This document shows positions 44,245-51,628 of a stretch of 64,000 nucleotides of DNA, one piece after another; position 1 is the first letter of the stretch; each line of letters opens with the position of its first letter. A model generated the notes under the pieces. It was not told the origin of the DNA and made no database searches. It saw nothing but the letters and a program-made list of their open reading frames with translations. The DNA lies in assembly GCF_030406905.1 (NCBI RefSeq), contig NZ_CP129137.1:6541501-6605500 (forward strand), read 5' to 3'. The position numbers were made by a program, and so were the translations under genes. The stretch is from Streptomyces sp. HUAS CB01 (GTDB lineage Bacteria; Actinomycetota; Actinomycetes; Streptomycetales; Streptomycetaceae).

Positions 44245-45033
44245 GTGCTGCAGGACGACGAGCCCCGCGACACGGCCGCCGGTGCCGGCCGTGACGCGCG
44301 GCTCGACCACGACCTGGAGGCTGCCCTCTACGACGCGGTACGGGGCGGGGTGCACCGAGCGGCGGCGGCCGCCGCGGCGGTGCTTTCCCTCGTCCCCCAC
44401 CCCGCGCGGTCGCTCCTCGACATCGGCTGCGGCACGGGCCTGGTGACCGAGCGGCTCTCCCGGCCCGGTCTGCGCCTGCTGGGCGCGGACTCCTCGCCCG
44501 GCATGGTCAGGGCCGCCGCCGGACGGATCCCGCGCGTCGTCCTCGCGGACGCGCGCCGGCTGCCGCTGCCCGACGCGTCCGTGGACGCGGTGAGCTCGGT
44601 GTGGCTGCTGCATCTGGTGCGCGACGCCCGGGCGGTGGTGGCGGAAGCCGCGCGTGTCCTGCGCCCCGGCGGGGTGTTCGTCACCACCGTGGACATGGAC
44701 GCGGCGCACGGGCCCGGCGACGACATCGAGGCCGTGCTCGCCCCGTACCGGGCCGTGGCGCCGTCCGACCGGGCCGAGCGCGTCGAGGCGTTCGGCGCGG
44801 CCCAGGGCCTGGGACCGGCGGGGGAGACCCGCTTCACCGGGCACGGCCAGGGCCGATCACCCCGGCGTACCGCCCAGGCGCTGCTCCGCGGGGAGTACGC
44901 CTCCCGCCTGACGGCCCGCGGAGCGGTGGCCGAGAGGCTCGCCGCCGAACTCTGCACGCTCCCCGCCCCGGACGAACCCCGCCCCGAGCCGCGCTACCGG
45001 GTCATCGCCCTTCGTCGGGCCGCCGTTGCCTGA
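44245..45033 (+). CDS. Class I SAM-dependent methyltransferase
   Basis: Product of 262 residues. Motif I is LLDIGCGTGLVTERLSRPG (about 57-75), motif II LLGADSS, then VVLADARRLPLPDASVDAVSSVWLLHL and LRPGGVFVTTVDMD. It resembles UbiE-like methyltransferases acting on small lipophilic molecules. A long C-terminal helix region (AQALLRGEYASRLTARGAV) may form the substrate cap. GTG 44245 follows the pterin dehydratase stop by two bases, so both are probably on one transcript. The 3' end runs straight into a repeat-rich island. Confidence 0.87.
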   Translation: MLQDDEPRDTAAGAGRDARLDHDLEAALYDAVRGGVHRAAAAAAAVLSLVPHPARSLLDIGCGTGLVTERLSRPGLRLLGADSSPGMVRAAAGRIPRVVLADARRLPLPDASVDAVSSVWLLHLVRDARAVVAEAARVLRPGGVFVTTVDMDAAHGPGDDIEAVLAPYRAVAPSDRAERVEAFGAAQGLGPAGETRFTGHGQGRSPRRTAQALLRGEYASRLTARGAVAERLAAELCTLPAPDEPRPEPRYRVIALRRAAVA

Positions 45034-45775
45034 CAGGTGTCGGCTTTCGGCCGCCGGTTGCAGGGAGCCGTTGCCGCAGTGCGGCGGAGCGCGCCCCGGG
45101 GCGCTGCGCCTGGTGCCGGGGGCGGTGCTCCGGCCAGGCCCGGGCGTCGGGGACGCCGGGGTGGAGGCGCGCATCACCAGGACATCGGCGAGCGTCCCGT
45201 CGCCGTCCTGACAGGTGTCGGGAGCTGCTGCCGCTGTGCGGGGGTGCGCTCCCGGTGGGCGCTGCGCCGGCCGGGCGGGCCGTGCTCCCGCCCGGTCTCC
45301 ACGCCGGGCACGCCGGCGGGACAGCCGGCCCGCGCGGGCGCGCCGACGCAGCGTCCGGAACGGGCGTCCCCACGCCGAAGAGCGGTCCGCCGCAGCACGG
45401 CCGGCACGCCCGGCCGTCCATGTCGCAGCACGGACGCCCCCGGGCGCCCACGCCCCAGCACGGACGGCGTGCCCGCGGCTCCTCCACGGCGCGGACGACC
45501 TCGGCCCGGAGGCCGCAGGGTCTCGGCGGCGGTGAGCAGGGCGCGTCACCGCCGGGTGGGAACCCTGCTGCCGGCCCGGTACGGAGGACGGCGCGGGGGC
45601 CGGGGCGTCCCACGCCCCAGCACGGACGGCGTGCCCCCGGGCGTCCCACGCCGCAGCACGGACGGCGTGCCCGCGCGTCCCCCGCCGCGCCGGGCGGCCC
45701 CGCCCAGCCCCGCGCGTTTTGCCGGAACGGCAAGAAAACTCGCCATGACGGGCCCCTCCCGCGCACGCTGGCGCC
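45029..45775. repeat. Repeat island between two methyltransferase genes
   Basis: Three layers are seen. (1) A diverged direct duplication begins with CCTGACAGGTGTCGG at 45029 and 45207. (2) A hairpin minisatellite has 28-bp units at 45447, 45609 and 45645, each containing CACGCC and GGCGTG as 6-bp arms around CCAGCACGGAC or CGCAGCACGGAC-type loops, with partial units near 45389 and 45422. (3) The 120-bp interspersed element lies at 45486-45605 inside that array. No gene is supported. Confidence 0.85.
45486..45605 (+). repeat. Interspersed 120-bp element, copy 2
   Basis: Identical to 25044-25163 except T at 45523 for G. It is flanked on both sides by the same 28-bp minisatellite unit (45447-45474 and 45609-45636), as if placed within an existing array. 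The stem GGCGGTGA/TCACCGCC and the loop complement GCAGGG/CCCTGC are preserved. Confidence 0.92.
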
Positions 45776-46702
45776 ATGAGCCCTCACGACCACGGAACGC
45801 CCGCCGGCCACGGATCCGCCGGCGGCCACGCCCACCACGGCCACCACGGTCCCGACACGACGCACATCGACTGGGAGGAGTTCGCCACGCTGCTCGAAGG
45901 CGAGGCCGCGCTGAATCTCCCGCTGTACGAGCAGGTCGCGCACTGGGTGCGGGAACAGCTCCCCGCCGGATCGGTGCGCCGCGTCCTCGACATCGGCAGC
46001 GGCCCCGGCGCGGTCAGCTGTCTCCTCGCCGAGGTCTTCCCGCAGGCGGAGGTCGTCGCCGTCGACGCCACCCCGGGCCTTCTGGAGCTGGCCCGGGCCC
46101 GCGCCGACCGCGCCGGCCTCGGCGAGCGGGTCCGCACCCACGTCGCCGAGCTCCCCGACGGCATCGCCGAGCTGGGCCCGGCGGATCTGGTGTGGGCGAG
46201 CGGTTCCCTCCACCACGTGGGCGACCAGCGCGCCGCCCTCACCGGACTGGCCGGGCTGCTCCGTCCCGGCGGGCTGCTCGCCCTCCTCGAAGGCGGCCTG
46301 CCGGCGCGCCATCTGCCGCGCGACATCGGCATCGGACGGCCCGGCCTGGAGAGCCGGCTCGAGGCCGCCGCGGCCACCTGGTTCGCCGACATGCGCGCCG
46401 CCCTGCCCGGCGCGAAGCCGGAGGTCGAGGACTGGCGCGCCCTGCTCTCCGCGGCCGGACTCACGCCCACCGTCACCCGGTCCTTCCTCCTCGACCTGCC
46501 GGCCCCGGTCACCGACGCCGTGCGCGAAGCGCTCGTCTCCGGCCTCTCCTGGCAGCGCGGGGCCCTGGAGGGGCGGCTGGACGCGGACGACGCCGCCGTA
46601 CTGGAGCGGCTGCTGGACCCGGACGACGAGGAGGGCCTGATGCGCCGCCCGGACTGCTTCATGCTGGCGGCCCGCACCGTGCACACGGCTCGGCGCGGAT
46701 AG
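45776..46702 (+). CDS. Class I SAM-dependent methyltransferase with His-rich N-terminus
   Basis: Product of 308 residues. The first 33 residues contain ten His in a HG/HHGHHG pattern, a likely metal-binding tail. Then come VRRVLDIGSGPGAVSCLLAE (motif I, about 68-87), VVAVDATPG, LVWASGSLHHVGDQRAAL and LRPGGLLALLEGGLP. The layout is that of Methyltransf_25/12 enzymes; substrate unknown. The last 11 codons and the stop (AARTVHTARRG) lie in the first unit of a 35-bp tandem array, so the natural C-terminus may have been reshaped by repeat expansion. It is convergent with the YeiH exporter gene. Confidence 0.88.
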   Translation: MSPHDHGTPAGHGSAGGHAHHGHHGPDTTHIDWEEFATLLEGEAALNLPLYEQVAHWVREQLPAGSVRRVLDIGSGPGAVSCLLAEVFPQAEVVAVDATPGLLELARARADRAGLGERVRTHVAELPDGIAELGPADLVWASGSLHHVGDQRAALTGLAGLLRPGGLLALLEGGLPARHLPRDIGIGRPGLESRLEAAAATWFADMRAALPGAKPEVEDWRALLSAAGLTPTVTRSFLLDLPAPVTDAVREALVSGLSWQRGALEGRLDADDAAVLERLLDPDDEEGLMRRPDCFMLAARTVHTARRG

Positions 46703-46895
46703 CGGCCCGCACCGTGCACACGGCTCGGCGCGGATAGCGGCCCGCACCGTGCACACGGCTCGGCGCGGACAGCGGCCCGCACCGTGCACACGGCTCGGCG
46801 CGGATAGCGGCCCGCACCGTGCACACGGCTCGGCGCGGACAGCGGCCCGCACCGTGCACACGGCTCGGCGCGGACAGCGGCCCGCACCGTGCACG
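46671..46895 (+). repeat. 35-bp tandem array duplicating the 3' end of the methyltransferase gene
   Basis: Unit starts CCCGCACCGTGCACACGG are found at 46671, 46706, 46741, 46776, 46811 and 46846, with a partial seventh at 46881. The first unit is coding and contains the stop codon (GGATAG). Units 2 and 4 keep GATAG, and units 3, 5 and 6 have GACAG. CCGTG and CACGG in each unit can pair. The period is not a multiple of three. Confidence 0.95.
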
Positions 46896-46930
46896 CCGTC
46901 CGGCGGGCGCGCCGCGCCCGGTCCCGGGTG

Positions 46931-47965
46931 TCAGGCGGTGAGAAGCACCCCCGCGTACGCCGCCGTCGCGATCAGCACCCAGGACGTCAGCCCGAGCAGC
47001 GCCACCTTCGGGCCGGTGCGGGACAGGGACGGCAGATGGACCGCGCTGCCGAGGCCGAACAGCGCCGCGGCGAGCAGCAGTTCCTGTGCCGTACCGGCCA
47101 CCGCGAGGACCTGCGCGGGCAGCAGGCCCGTGCTGCGCAGGGCCACCGTCGCGAGGAAGCCCACGACGAACAGCGGGACGAGCGGAGGCCGTCCGGACCG
47201 AGGGGCGTCGCGGCCGCGGCGGCGCGCCGAGACGACGAGCACCGCGACCAGCGGGGCCAGCAGCGCCACCCGGAGGAGTTTCACCAGGACCGCCTCGCCC
47301 AGCGCCGCCGGTCCGGCCGTCTGCGCGGTGGCCACCACCTGGCCCACGTCGTGGACCCCGGCGCCGACCCACCGCCCGAACTCGGCGTCGGTGAGCCCCA
47401 GCGGCCCGTGCAGCAGGGGCAGTACCGCGATGGCGAGGGTGCCGCAGAGCGTCACCAGCGCGACGGAGGTGACCACGTCGTCGTCGTCACTGTCGTGCAC
47501 CGACCCCACGGCCCCGATCGCGGAGGCCCCGCAGATCGAGTAGCCCGCGGCGATCAGCAGCGGCTGGTCGCCCGGCAGCCCCAGCCTCCGCCCGAGCCAC
47601 CATGTGCCGCAGAAGGTCGCCGCCACCACGGCCAGCACCATCGCGACCGTCGCCCACCCGAGCCCCAGCACGTCCGCGAGGCTCAGCTTGAGCCCCAGCA
47701 GGACGATCCCGGCGCGCATCAGCCGCTTCGTGGCCAGCGTCAGCCCCGGCCGGCAGCGGCCGCGGACCCAGGGGGCCGACCACGGTGCGTGCGCGGCGGC
47801 GACTCCCAGGACGACGGCCGCGGTGAGCATCGGCACGGCGGGCGCGGCACGGTGCACCAGCCACGCCGCGGCCACGCCGGCGGCGGCCAGCACCAGCCCC
47901 GGAACGGGACCGGCCGGCCGGGCCCGTGCCGTGACGCGCCGGGTCCGGGAGCCCGTGAGGGCCAT
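46931..47965 (-). CDS. YeiH family putative sulfate/sulfite exporter
   Basis: Product of 344 residues with about ten helices and the YeiH family core motifs (MRAGIVLLGLKLSLADVLGLG, LLIAAGYSICGASAIGAVG, WVGAGVHDVGQVVATAQTAG, VKLLRVALLAPLVAVLVVS). Members are putative sulfate- or sulfonate-exporting permeases. ATG 47965 shares its A with the TGA of the cysteine dioxygenase gene (TGATG), so its translation depends on that gene. The pairing implies removal of sulfite or sulfate formed from cysteine sulfinate; the transport direction is inferred from the family. The 3' end faces the 35-bp array. Confidence 0.9.
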   Translation of the reverse strand: MALTGSRTRRVTARARPAGPVPGLVLAAAGVAAAWLVHRAAPAVPMLTAAVVLGVAAAHAPWSAPWVRGRCRPGLTLATKRLMRAGIVLLGLKLSLADVLGLGWATVAMVLAVVAATFCGTWWLGRRLGLPGDQPLLIAAGYSICGASAIGAVGSVHDSDDDDVVTSVALVTLCGTLAIAVLPLLHGPLGLTDAEFGRWVGAGVHDVGQVVATAQTAGPAALGEAVLVKLLRVALLAPLVAVLVVSARRRGRDAPRSGRPPLVPLFVVGFLATVALRSTGLLPAQVLAVAGTAQELLLAAALFGLGSAVHLPSLSRTGPKVALLGLTSWVLIATAAYAGVLLTA

Positions 47966-48531
47966 CACCGGTCGGCAGGCAGGTCGTAGACGCGCCGGAT
48001 GCTGGTGCCGAGGCGGGCGATGTCGGCGCCGTACACGTGCAGGGACAGGGCCACGTCCGTCCCGGAGTTGCGCACGAGATGGATGTCGCCGGGCGGGGCG
48101 AAGGCGGCGACGGTCCCGGCCGGGTTGACCACGTCCCCGGTGGCGACGAGCCGGGCGGCCGCACCGTGCGGCACCAGCCGGTAGCGCCGCTCGTGCTCCT
48201 CGCCCCGGTGCACACCCGTCACGCACCACGACACATGGTCGTGGACGGGCGTGCGCTGGCCGGGCAGCCAGACCAGGGCGACCACGGAGAAGCTGCCGTC
48301 GTGCTCGGCGTGCAGCACGTGCTGGCGGTAGTTCCCCGGGTCGCCCTCGCACTGCTCGGCGGTCAGCAGATCGGGCCTGCCGAGGTGCGGCAGCAGCTTC
48401 TCCGCCACCATGTACGCCGTGGGCTCGGGAGGCAGGCCGCGGTTCACGGTCTCGCGTATCTCCGCCACCAGGGAGCGGAGCCGGGCGGTCGTGGCGGGAG
48501 CGGTGACGGTGGCCGGGTTCGCAGTCGTCAT
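47965..48531 (-). CDS. Cysteine dioxygenase family protein
   Basis: Cupin thiol dioxygenase of 188 residues. Iron ligands are His97 and His99 in TPVHDHVSW and His151 in PPGDIHLVRNSG; Tyr167 in SLHVYGAD matches the catalytic Tyr. The family oxidises cysteine (sometimes 3-mercaptopropionate) to the sulfinate using oxygen. ATG 48531 is followed by a Thr/Ala-rich start. It is the first gene of the CDO-YeiH pair and lies 188 bp downstream of a LysR gene on the same strand. GAAC and GTTC half-sites about 13 bases apart (48570-48590) could be regulator contacts, but this is weak. Confidence 0.9.
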   Translation of the reverse strand: MTTANPATVTAPATTARLRSLVAEIRETVNRGLPPEPTAYMVAEKLLPHLGRPDLLTAEQCEGDPGNYRQHVLHAEHDGSFSVVALVWLPGQRTPVHDHVSWCVTGVHRGEEHERRYRLVPHGAAARLVATGDVVNPAGTVAAFAPPGDIHLVRNSGTDVALSLHVYGADIARLGTSIRRVYDLPADR

Positions 48532-48719
48532 GTCCGCAGCGTCCGCCCGCCCGTCCCGGGCGTCCAGGAACGATCGCTTGCAGGGTTCTCAACGTCCGCT
48601 TATGGATGGGGAGGAACGGCAACGGACGGGGAGCGGGTACGGCCGTAGCCGGCGGATCCAGGGGTGGAGCGTGCGCCCCAGGGCCGTCCGTAGGGCTCCG
48701 CCGCACCCGGCCGCGCCGT

Positions 48720-49637
48720 TCAGCAGCCGATCTTGCGCTCCGCCACCGCCACGAGACGGTCCAGCACCAGCGCCGTGGCGGGGATGCGCAACTGCTCCCG
48801 GAGCGCGTACGCGCCGACCCGGCGGCGGGTGTGCGGTTCCACGATCCGGCCCGTCACCTTGCCGTGGCACAGGAAGGACAGCACGAGCTGCGGCACCACG
48901 GCGATGCCCACACCCGACGCCACGAGGCTCTGCATCACGAGGTTGTCGTCCGTGGTGCAGGCGATGTCGGGCGCGAACCCCTCCTCGGCGCAGGCGTGGA
49001 GGAAGTTGGCGCGGCAGCGCAGGCACCCCGCGATCCACCGTTCGCCGGCGAGATCGGCCAGCCGGACCGCCCGCCGTCTCGCCAGCGGGTGCCCGGTGGG
49101 CAGCAGCACCGTCAGCGGGTCCTCCAGCAGCGGCACCTCGGCCAGCTCGTCCGGGACCTCGGCGGTGTGGCCGGGATAGCTGAAGGCCAGGGCGATGTCG
49201 CAGTCGCCCCGGGCCACCAGCCGCAGGGACTCGGGAGGTTCGCTCTCGGTCAACTCGATGCGGATGCCCGGGTGTTCGGCCGCGATGGCGGCCATCGTCT
49301 CGGGGATGAGGGTCGCACAGGCGCTGGGGAACGCGCATACGCGCACCCGCCCCGCGCGCAGTCGGGCGATGGCGTCGATCTGCTGCTGCGCAGCCGACAG
49401 GCTGTCGAGGATCGTCCCGGTGTGCCGGGTCAGCGCCTCTCCGGCCTCGGTGAGCCTGATGCCGCGGCCGACCCGGGTGAACAGGGGAGTGCCGACATCC
49501 CGCTCCAGCGCCTTCATCTGCTGGCTCACCGCGGGCTGGGTGTAGCCGAGCGAACGGGCGGCCGCCGAGTACGAGCCGGTCCTGACCACCTCGTGGAAAG
49601 TCCTGATGTACCGGGAATCGAACACGGCAGAAAGCAT
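48720..49637 (-). CDS. LysR family regulator upstream of the CDO-YeiH pair
   Basis: Product of 305 residues. The winged helix is at 1-60 (SRYIRTFHEVVRTGSYSAAARSLGYTQPAVSQQMKALERDVGT) and the periplasmic-binding-like effector domain at about 90-295 (RVRVCAFPSACATLIPETM, EVPLLEDPLTVLLPTGHPLA, VASGVGIAVVPQLVLSF). ATG 49637 is used; a longer frame to 49682 starts with non-conserved sequence. In Escherichia coli yeiH neighbours the LysR gene yeiE, so a role in controlling the sulfur pair is likely. An AT-rich stretch just upstream (AAGCATAAGCAGAATTT) is a probable promoter/operator. Confidence 0.9.
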   Translation of the reverse strand: MLSAVFDSRYIRTFHEVVRTGSYSAAARSLGYTQPAVSQQMKALERDVGTPLFTRVGRGIRLTEAGEALTRHTGTILDSLSAAQQQIDAIARLRAGRVRVCAFPSACATLIPETMAAIAAEHPGIRIELTESEPPESLRLVARGDCDIALAFSYPGHTAEVPDELAEVPLLEDPLTVLLPTGHPLARRRAVRLADLAGERWIAGCLRCRANFLHACAEEGFAPDIACTTDDNLVMQSLVASGVGIAVVPQLVLSFLCHGKVTGRIVEPHTRRRVGAYALREQLRIPATALVLDRLVAVAERKIGC

Positions 49638-49831
49638 AAGCAGAATTTGGGTGCCCACAGGCGCCGAATGCCGGTCGTCCACGGCGGGTCAGGGCCCGCG
49701 GAGGAGCGGCGCGCCCGTCCCGTGGAAAAGCGGCAGGAGGCCGGACCGCGCCGGACGTGCCCGCCCTGCCGGACGCGCGGCCGCCGTGGAGGCGGCCGCG
49801 CCGGGCCCGGATCCCCCGTACCGCCGGGGTG

Positions 49832-50668
49832 TCAGGCGCCCATGGCGAACGTGGCCGGGTCGGGGCCGAGGCGCCGGTTCTCGTCCAGGGCGGCGAACGC
49901 CGCGAGGTCGTCGTCGTCCAGCTCGAAGCCGAAGACGTCGATGTTCTCCCGGATCCGCGACGGCGTCACGGACTTGGGGATCACGACGTTGCCGAGCTGC
50001 AGATGCCAGCGGAGCACGACCTGCGCCGGGGTCTTCCCGTGCTTCTGCGCGACCGCGACGATCGTCGGAACCTCCAGCAGGCCGCGGCCCGAGCCGAGCG
50101 GCGACCACGCCTCGGTGGCGATGCCGTGCTTGGCGTGGAAGGTCCGCGACTCGGTCTGCTGCAGTTGCGGGTGCAGCTCGATCTGATTCACGGCAGGGAC
50201 GGCCGAGGTCTCGCCGATCAGCCGCTCCAGGTGCTCGGGAAGGAAGTTGGAGACGCCGATGGCCCGGGCGCGGCCCTCGGCGAGAATGGTCTCGAACGCC
50301 TTGTACGTGTCCACGTACGCGTTCTTGGACGGCACCGGCCAGTGGATCAGGTACAGGTCCACGTAGTCGAGGCCGAGTCGGGAGAGCGAGGCGTCGAAGG
50401 CGCGGAGCGTGGAGTCGTAGCCCTGGTCGCCGTTCCAGAGCTTGGTGGTGACGAACAGCTCCTCGCGGGGGATCCCGGCGGCCGCGACGGCCTTGCCGGT
50501 GCCCTTCTCGTTCTCGTAGACGGCAGCCGTGTCGATGCTGCGGTAACCGGCCTCCAGGGCCGCGCCGACGGCCTTCGCCGCCTCGTCGTCCGGCACCTGC
50601 CACACGCCGAAGCCGAGCTGCGGCATGGCGACGCCGTTGTTGAGGGTGATGGAGGGGACCTTGCTCAC
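49832..50668 (-). CDS. Aldo/keto reductase
   Basis: NADPH-dependent carbonyl reductase of 278 residues with the complete AKR TIM-barrel plan. The catalytic set is visible: Asp and Tyr in SIDTAAVYENEKGTG, Lys in FVTTKLWN, and His in VDLYLIHWPVPSK. The C-terminal NADPH site is NVVIPKSVTPSRIRENIDVF. It resembles the AKR5 group (2,5-diketo-D-gluconate reductase-like). GTG 50668 (SKVPSITLNNGVAMP) is the natural domain start; the frame upstream is not conserved. It stands alone 194 bp before the LysR gene, and the physiological substrate is unknown. Confidence 0.93.
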   Translation of the reverse strand: MSKVPSITLNNGVAMPQLGFGVWQVPDDEAAKAVGAALEAGYRSIDTAAVYENEKGTGKAVAAAGIPREELFVTTKLWNGDQGYDSTLRAFDASLSRLGLDYVDLYLIHWPVPSKNAYVDTYKAFETILAEGRARAIGVSNFLPEHLERLIGETSAVPAVNQIELHPQLQQTESRTFHAKHGIATEAWSPLGSGRGLLEVPTIVAVAQKHGKTPAQVVLRWHLQLGNVVIPKSVTPSRIRENIDVFGFELDDDDLAAFAALDENRRLGPDPATFAMGA

Positions 50669-50933
50669 GAGCGGTCGATCCTTACGTCGGTCGGGTGTTG
50701 CTTCCATGGTCAACGATCATCTCGGCGGTCGCATTCCCGATGAGGGAACGCCGGCCGCCGCGGACCGCTCCCGCGCGGGCTTGGCCGAAACCGTTGACCG
50801 GCGGTGCGCCGGCCGCGACTCTATTGCACATCGCTGAACGTGGTACATGAATGTGAACGCCGCGGTTCCGTCCCTGTCCCTGCGCTCCCGGCCGGGACGG
50901 CTCCTGCCCCCTCCCAGGAAGGCAGGCCCCGCC

Positions 50934-51585
50934 ATGCACCACCCCGAACCGTCATCGCGGCCGCGGCGGCCGCACGCAGCCTCGCGCCGGACCGTGCTGT
51001 GCGCCCGTTCCGCCGTCGCCGGCGGAACGGCCTCGGCGCCGCCGGCCGGCAACTGCGCTGGTCGCCCTCCGCACGGACCGACGGGCTGAGGGCCTTCGAG
51101 ACCATCGAGGACGACCGGGCCGGCTCGCACCCCGCCGGCAACCCCCGCATCCGCGCCGAGGGCGACGACTGGCGTCCCACGATGCACACGGTGGACCGGG
51201 ACACCGGCCCGGACCGCCGGCGCCAGGAGGCGACCGGCTGCCGGTGCAGTCGCTGCGCCGGGTGAACGGGGCGCAGACGATCGAGCTCAAGCTCTTCGGG
51301 TCCGACACCCTCGTCGGCCGGACCGGCCTGGAACCGCTGCACGACAGATGGATCGACGTGGACTTCCGGATCGGGATCGGCAACGGCCCGGCCGGTTCGG
51401 TCCGCTGGATCGTGAAGAGCGGCGGTACGACCGTCGTCGACGGGTCGAGGGGCGTCGTCGACACCTTCCTCGCCGACCGGGTCCGCCCCGAGTGGGGCAT
51501 CCACCGCTTCCTCGGCGACAGTTCGGGCTCGCTCCAGTACTGCCACCTGCTGCTCACGGGTCTGCGGGCCTGTCAACCCGTGTGA
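50934..51585 (+). pseudogene. Broken Tat-exported polysaccharide-lyase-like (heparinase I-type) gene
   Basis: The protein can be followed only across three frames: a twin-arginine leader from ATG 50934 (HAASRRTVLCARSAVAGGTA); then DGLRAFETIEDDRAGSHPAG..GDDWRPTMHTVDRDTG in the next frame; then VQSLRRVNGAQTIELKLFGS to RVRPEWGIHRFLGDSSGSL and the stop at 51585. From memory of Streptomyces Tat-signal proteins of this type, about 40 residues are missing between the second and third parts. Two frameshifts and a deletion make a functional product unlikely. The family is assigned to secreted concanavalin-fold lyases with moderate confidence. Confidence 0.65.
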
Positions 51586-51586
51586 C

Positions 51587-51606
51587 CCGGTGCGGCGCCG
51601 CACCGG
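51587..51606. terminator. Perfect palindromic terminator
   Basis: CCGGTGCGGC followed by its exact reverse complement GCCGCACCGG makes a 20-bp perfect palindrome directly after the pseudogene stop and 23 bases from the convergent ligase stop. CAACCCGTGT stands on both sides as a direct repeat (near 51575 and 51611). Confidence 0.6.
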
Positions 51607-51628
51607 ACGACAACCCGTGTCGCGCGCC

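Noticed and set aside
46671..46895. CRISPR-like array
   Set aside because: The 35-bp units are directly adjacent with no unique spacers, and no cas genes are present; it is a tandem duplication.
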